Positions 5,318-8,290 of a DNA stretch of 8,290 bases are shown here, piece by piece. The first letter of the stretch is position 1, and every line of letters starts with the position of its first letter. The DNA is from an uncultured Veillonella sp. (lineage in GTDB: Bacteria > Bacillota > Negativicutes > Veillonellales > Veillonellaceae), in assembly GCA_902466275.1 (NCBI GenBank), contig CABQQJ010000022.1, forward strand, positions 1-8,290, in the 5' to 3' direction. The position numbers and the translations under genes are program-made. The notes below the pieces were generated by a model, which saw only the letters and a program-made list of their open reading frames with translations, did no database searches and had not been told where the DNA came from.

Positions 5318-7504
5318 TTATACGTCTTGAATAATCGGCAAGATCATAGGACGACGGCGAGTTTTATCATAGAAGAATTTACCCAACGCGTCGCGTACGT
5401 TTTGCTTAATAGTAGTCCAATCTTTAATACGTTGCATTTCGCATTCTTCAAGGACTTGGTCTACACGATGTTCTGCAGCAATCATAAGTTCTTCTGCATC
5501 GCGTACGTATACGAAGCCACGAGATACGAGGTCTGGACCAGCTACGATTGTACCAGAAGCTTTGTCCATCGCCATAACAACGATAACCATACCTTCTTGT
5601 GCCAATTGTTGACGGTCGCGGATAACGATATTACCTACGTCACCAACGCCAAGGCCATCAACGAAGATAGCGCCAGCTTGTACACGGCCACCTTTACGTC
5701 CACCATCTTTATCAAATTCAAAGATTTGACCATTATCGCCGATAAGGACTTTCTTAGGATCTACGCCCATAGCCACACCAAGTTCACCATGACGGCGCAA
5801 CATGCGGTACTCACCATGAACTGGGATGAAGTATTCTGGACGAACAAGGTTAAGCATTGTTTTAAGCTCTTCTTGGCTCGCATGACCAGATACGTGGATA
5901 CCACGATCTTTACCGTATACTACGTGACAACCTAGACGAAGCAAGTTATCGATAGTTCTACCTACAGCACCTTCGTTACCTGGAATTGGTGTAGCAGAGA
6001 TGATAACTGTGTCATTCGGTGCCAATTCTACAGTGCGGTGGTTGCTTGTAGCCATACGGGACAAGCCTGCCATCGGTTCACCTTGAGAACCAGTTGTTAA
6101 GATCATAATTTGGTCATCTGTGTAGTTGTGCATTACATCTACGTCGATGATTGTATTTGGTGGAATATTCAAGTATCCGCGCTCTTGGGCAATTTCTGTA
6201 ACATTGACCATGCTACGGCCCATAACTACAACCTTACGGTTGAACATAACCGCCGCATCAATAGCTTGTTGGATACGAGATACGTTAGATGCAAATGTTG
6301 CCAAAACAACGCGGCCTTTTGCTTCTCCAACAGCTTGTTTAATCGCAGGACCTACGGAACTTTCAGAACCAGTAGTACCTGGTTTTTCTACATTTGTAGA
6401 GTCCGATAATAGCGCTAATACGCCTTTGTTACCGAGCTCAGCAAATTTGTGCATATCCATCAAACGGCCATCAACTGGAGTTTGGTCGATTTTAAAGTCC
6501 CCTGTATGAAGTACAGTACCGATTGGTGTATCGAAGTACACTGCGCAGGAGTCAGGGATGGAGTGGTTTGTTTGGATGAAACCAACATTTACAGAACCAA
6601 TTTGAACTTCATCGCCGGCAGCAATCGTACGCAGACATTTTGGAGATACCTTATGTTCTTTAAACTTGCCTTCGATTAAACCACAAACGAGGTTTGTTGC
6701 ATATACTGGGCAGTTAATTTCTTTCATAAGGTATGCCAAGGAACCGATATGGTCCTCATGACCATGAGTAATTACGACAGCTTTCACGCGATCCTTATTC
6801 TCGATGATATAGCTCATATCAGGAATAACGATATCTACGCCAAGCATATCTTCACTAGGGAACGCAAGACCAGAGTCGAGAACGATGATTTCGTCCTCAT
6901 ATTGGAAGATGGTCATGTTTTTACCGATTTCACCAAGACCGCCAAGAGGGATGATTTGGAATTTACCCTTATTAGCGCCATTTGGTGTACGACCTACTAA
7001 TTCCACGTGTTCCTCTTGATGATTGCGGTTCGTGGAACGGTTATTTGGACGGTTGTTGTTACGGTTTTGACCATTTTGGCCATTGCGACCAGTATTATTA
7101 GTACGCGTGTTGCGCGTATTTTCACTACGTTCACCGCGTGGTGCACGAGTTTGGCGTGGTTTACGTTCTGTACGTTCTTGACCTTCACCTTGCTCGGCAT
7201 TGCGACGAGTATTTGTACGGCGTGTCGTATTAGTACGACCACCATTTGCATTTGTACGAGTATTTGTACGGCGTTGACGTGTTGTGCCTTCACCTTCACC
7301 AGCTGCTTGTTGACGAGTACGACCTTCGCCAGCAGGGCGGCGTGTATTAGTGCGGCGGCGAGTCTGTTTATGTTCGCCTTCAGCCGCAGCTGTAAGAGTA
7401 GCAGTTTTTGCTACTGTTGGTTCTGCTTTCACTTGCGCAGTAACCTGATTATCTGTTGTATTCACAGTTCCTCCTAAAATTTTGTTCATTAATTTATTTA
7501 ACAT
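5318..7504 (-). CDS. rnj: Ribonuclease J with long basic low-complexity N-terminal extension
   Basis: Metallo-beta-lactamase/beta-CASP nuclease with endo- and 5'-3' exonuclease activity in RNA maturation and decay (family knowledge). The catalytic core starts at about residue 174 (KFQIIPLGGLGEIGKN). It has HGHEDH at 247-252, TNHSIPDS with H314, HTGDF with D336 and PVHGEYRM with H563. Subtracting about 173 places these on the known H74/H76/D78/H79, H142, D164 and H390 of B. subtilis RNase J1, so the active site is complete. The preceding 173 residues are rich in Arg, Asn, Thr, Gly and Gln, with repeated RRTNTR units, and look disordered. I prefer ATG at 7504 (728 residues) because AGGTGAG (7518-7512) lies 7 nt upstream. 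GTG at 7516 lacks a site, and GTG at 7465 has AGGAGG 4 nt before it and is a possible second start. It is alone in its transcription unit. Confidence 0.95.
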   Translation of the reverse strand: MLNKLMNKILGGTVNTTDNQVTAQVKAEPTVAKTATLTAAAEGEHKQTRRRTNTRRPAGEGRTRQQAAGEGEGTTRQRRTNTRTNANGGRTNTTRRTNTRRNAEQGEGQERTERKPRQTRAPRGERSENTRNTRTNNTGRNGQNGQNRNNNRPNNRSTNRNHQEEHVELVGRTPNGANKGKFQIIPLGGLGEIGKNMTIFQYEDEIIVLDSGLAFPSEDMLGVDIVIPDMSYIIENKDRVKAVVITHGHEDHIGSLAYLMKEINCPVYATNLVCGLIEGKFKEHKVSPKCLRTIAAGDEVQIGSVNVGFIQTNHSIPDSCAVYFDTPIGTVLHTGDFKIDQTPVDGRLMDMHKFAELGNKGVLALLSDSTNVEKPGTTGSESSVGPAIKQAVGEAKGRVVLATFASNVSRIQQAIDAAVMFNRKVVVMGRSMVNVTEIAQERGYLNIPPNTIIDVDVMHNYTDDQIMILTTGSQGEPMAGLSRMATSNHRTVELAPNDTVIISATPIPGNEGAVGRTIDNLLRLGCHVVYGKDRGIHVSGHASQEELKTMLNLVRPEYFIPVHGEYRMLRRHGELGVAMGVDPKKVLIGDNGQIFEFDKDGGRKGGRVQAGAIFVDGLGVGDVGNIVIRDRQQLAQEGMVIVVMAMDKASGTIVAGPDLVSRGFVYVRDAEELMIAAEHRVDQVLEECEMQRIKDWTTIKQNVRDALGKFFYDKTRRRPMILPIIQDV
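7007..7370 (-). repeat. Low-complexity repeat region encoding the RNase J extension
   Basis: The plus strand shows many short variants of GTATTTGTACGGCG and GTATTAGTACGAC. These encode repeated Arg-Thr-Asn-Thr-Arg units in the first half (about 7190-7370). Asn/Gly/Gln/Arg-rich units follow in the second half (about 7007-7120). The repeats are degenerate rather than exact, which fits old tandem duplication plus drift. Such a region can change length between strains. Confidence 0.7.
7470..7475 (-). promoter_or_regulatory. Internal Shine-Dalgarno sequence inside rnj
   Basis: The minus strand reads AGGAGG followed after 4 nt by an in-frame GTG (7465-7463, Val14 counting from the ATG at 7504). 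This core is stronger than the AGGTGAG that serves the ATG at 7504. It may be a second or even the main start; the spacing is slightly short. The protein would differ by only 13 residues. Confidence 0.35.
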
Positions 7505-7776
7505 AGTTTTTCTCACCTATCACTTGAATTGATCTATGCCACGAGGAAATGTCACACAAAGAAAAAGGCGCTATTATACTAGCGTCTCGTCAAATGGGCG
7601 CAAAAATGCGCTATCAAATTTTGCCGTTCCTAGTTTGTGTGCCATTTGCCGTAGCAAATGAGTATAGTGCACTATCAGATGCTTCAACCGCAAGAGACTT
7701 CTATTTTTATCTCAATCCGATACGCAGTGCAATATAGTCCGATCTGTTTTGATGAAAGCCTCACTTTCATACGTTG
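7505..7776 (-). promoter_or_regulatory. Long structured 5' leader of rnj, candidate cis-regulatory RNA
   Basis: No gene is supported between 7505 and 7899; the promoter at 7782-7787 predicts a leader of about 270 nt. On the minus strand it can form several structures. There is a 7-bp hairpin (7752-7770) and a stem of 10 of 11 pairs between 7726-7736 and 7663-7673. A 7-bp hairpin with a C(UACG)G tetraloop spans 7643-7660, and a GCGCA/TGCGC hairpin spans 7598-7611. A terminator-like hairpin with U5 lies at 7562-7584. A 14-nt inverted repeat with one mismatch joins 7634-7647 to 7547-7560, shares bases with the UACG hairpin and encloses the terminator-like element. I recognise no T-box, 6S or known riboswitch signature. 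Regulation of rnj by this leader is inference; RNase E in E. coli is a precedent for a nuclease controlled through its own leader. Confidence 0.5.
7562..7584 (-). terminator. Terminator-like hairpin inside the rnj leader
   Basis: On the minus strand CGCTA (7584-7580) and TAGCG (7573-7569) form a 5-bp stem around a 6-nt loop. It continues through CC into TTTTT (7566-7562). The stem is short, so termination would be weak or conditional. An upstream TAGCG (7613-7609) could pair with the same 5' arm and act as an antiterminator. It lies about 60 nt before the rnj ATG. Confidence 0.4.
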
Positions 7777-7781
7777 TGCTC

Positions 7782-7810
7782 ATTATAACATAAAAACAAC
7801 ATAAACAAAA
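7782..7810 (-). promoter_or_regulatory. Extended -10 promoter of rnj
   Basis: The minus strand has a perfect TATAAT (7787-7782) preceded by TGT, an extended -10. The -35 region is poor: TTTTGT at 17-nt spacing or TTGTTT at 15-nt spacing. Extended -10 promoters often tolerate this. Transcription should begin near 7775, leaving a leader of about 270 nt before the rnj ATG. Confidence 0.6.
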
Positions 7811-7833
7811 GAGTTCTACGCTTGATTCATTAA

Positions 7834-7860
7834 AAGTAACATAAAATTTTACTACTACTT
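7834..7860 (-). terminator. Second, AU-rich hairpin after the NTF2-like gene
   Basis: The minus strand can fold AAGTAGTA-bulge-TAA with TTATGTTACTT around an AATT loop: about 11 pairs including two G-U and one bulged base. TT follows directly, making a CUUUUA end. It may back up the GC-richer hairpin at 7865-7884; it is AU-rich and could be incidental. Confidence 0.3.
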
Positions 7861-7864
7861 AAAA

Positions 7865-7884
7865 GGGCGGCTCAAACCGAACCC
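7865..7884 (-). terminator. Terminator of the NTF2-like gene
   Basis: On the minus strand GGG-UU-CGG, loop UUUGAG, CCG-CCC forms a six-pair all-GC stem with a two-base bulge, followed by UUUU (7864-7861). It begins 15 nt after the stop codon at 7902-7900. The adjoining run of seven G (7888-7882 on the minus strand) allows slipped pairings. Confidence 0.55.
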
Positions 7885-7899
7885 CCCCAAAGCATTTCA

Positions 7900-8290
7900 T
7901 TATTTATCATCTGGCATACTTTTATAAAATCCTTCAATATGCCATTCGCCATTTTCTTCGACCAGAGATATGTAGCGTGTCATGTGCGCAGCCTCAACCG
8001 CGCCATCTCCGGGTTTAGTGACTTGCAGATCCGCTTCGTAAATGATGCGTTTCATGCTGTTTATACGAGTGATACGACTCGCACCTAAGGACCCGACAAC
8101 CACCTTCGGCGCCGACTTCATAGATTCCATCCATTTTTGCTTTTCTACGGGATTCGTCTTAGTCTGATTGATAACATAGGTGAAAGCCTTATCATAGTTC
8201 TTTTCATTGACGGCGTCAAAATAACCGTGAACAACATCCCGTGCAACTTCATCACTGCCTTGACCGACAATGATGTTCGTAAACCATCCG
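7900..8290 (-). CDS. NTF2-like domain protein, C-terminal part (5' end outside window)
   Basis: The frame is open from the stop at 7902-7900 to the window edge, giving at least 129 residues. An internal Met at 8130 would give only 76 residues, and coding-like sequence continues upstream of it, so that Met is not the start. The visible part reads like an NTF2-like fold of the DUF4878 type. An amphipathic opening helix (EVARDVVHGYFDAVNEKNYDKAFTY) is followed by KQKWMESMKSAP. Alternating beta strands come next, ending in GEWHIEGFYKSM. Proteins of this type are often secreted or lipoproteins of unknown role; the missing N-terminus would decide that. The family call rests on pattern only, and no function can be assigned. 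A terminator follows, so it is not cotranscribed with rnj. Confidence 0.7.
   Translation of the reverse strand, partial: GWFTNIIVGQGSDEVARDVVHGYFDAVNEKNYDKAFTYVINQTKTNPVEKQKWMESMKSAPKVVVGSLGASRITRINSMKRIIYEADLQVTKPGDGAVEAAHMTRYISLVEENGEWHIEGFYKSMPDDK

Noticed and set aside
5327..5935. Plus-strand 202-residue frame
   Set aside because: It lies entirely antisense to the conserved C-terminal half of RNase J and has no recognisable domain.
7007..7477. Plus-strand 156-residue Thr/Cys/Ile-rich frame
   Set aside because: It is the antisense of the Arg/Thr/Asn-rich repeat region of rnj. Its odd composition comes from those repeats, and it has no ribosome binding site.
7505..7516. GTG start for rnj at 7516
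   Set aside because: No suitable Shine-Dalgarno lies upstream, and the AGGTGAG at 7518-7512 overlaps the GTG and is correctly spaced for the ATG at 7504.
7573..7578. Perfect TATAAT on the minus strand inside the rnj leader
   Set aside because: It lies in the loop and arm of the terminator-like hairpin, and no acceptable -35 sits at 16-18 nt; the nearest, TTGCGC, is at 19 nt.
7549..7737. Plus-strand 62-residue frame in the rnj leader, with a hydrophobic stretch resembling a signal peptide
   Set aside because: A GAGG sits only 2 nt before its ATG, there is no plus-strand promoter or terminator, and the bases are better explained by the RNA structures of the minus-strand leader.
7561..7776. 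6S RNA, T-box or tmRNA in the rnj leader
   Set aside because: The two ends do not pair as in 6S RNA, there is no T-box AGGGTGGnACCGCG-type sequence, and there is no tRNA-like acceptor or TTCGA arm.
7882..7888. Run of seven C as a phase-variable tract
   Set aside because: It is in untranslated sequence between a stop codon and a terminator, so slippage would not change a protein, and no promoter spacing depends on it.

Overview
The window reads as a chromosomal core region of a low-GC Firmicute. Gene order and protein style suggest a Negativicute, possibly Veillonella-like; this is inference, because no marker here fixes the genus. Every supported gene lies on the minus strand, so transcription runs from high to low coordinates. 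I see no mobile element, CRISPR array, tRNA or rRNA.

Layout in transcription order. (1) 8290-7900: the C-terminal part of an NTF2-like protein, cut by the window edge, followed by one or two terminators. (2) 7899-7505: a non-coding stretch with an extended -10 promoter and a predicted leader of about 270 nt. The leader holds several hairpins, a terminator-like element with a U5 tract and a 14-nt long-range inverted repeat. (3) 7504-5318: RNase J with intact catalytic motifs and an unusual Arg/Asn/Thr/Gly-rich N-terminal extension of about 173 residues, closed by a terminator at 5272-5301. (4) A strong sigma-A-type promoter at 5171-5199 drives an apparent operon: yybS-like membrane protein (DUF2232), gdpP (c-di-AMP phosphodiesterase), rplI (bL9) and dnaB (replicative helicase). 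This matches the yybS-yybT-rplI-dnaC order of Bacillus subtilis. gdpP and rplI overlap as ATGA, a hairpin separates rplI from dnaB, and the operon ends at a 19-bp-stem terminator (153-196). (5) 139-1: a perfect DnaA-box sequence, a clear promoter, a strong ribosome binding site and the first 14 bases of another gene.

Together the genes cover mRNA decay (RNase J), c-di-AMP turnover at the membrane (GdpP), the large ribosomal subunit (bL9) and replication fork unwinding (DnaB). The core genes are ordinary. The parts worth a second look are the RNase J extension, the structured rnj leader with its possible alternative folds, the hairpin before dnaB and the DnaA box just beyond the dnaB operon. 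I found no convincing new multi-gene system.
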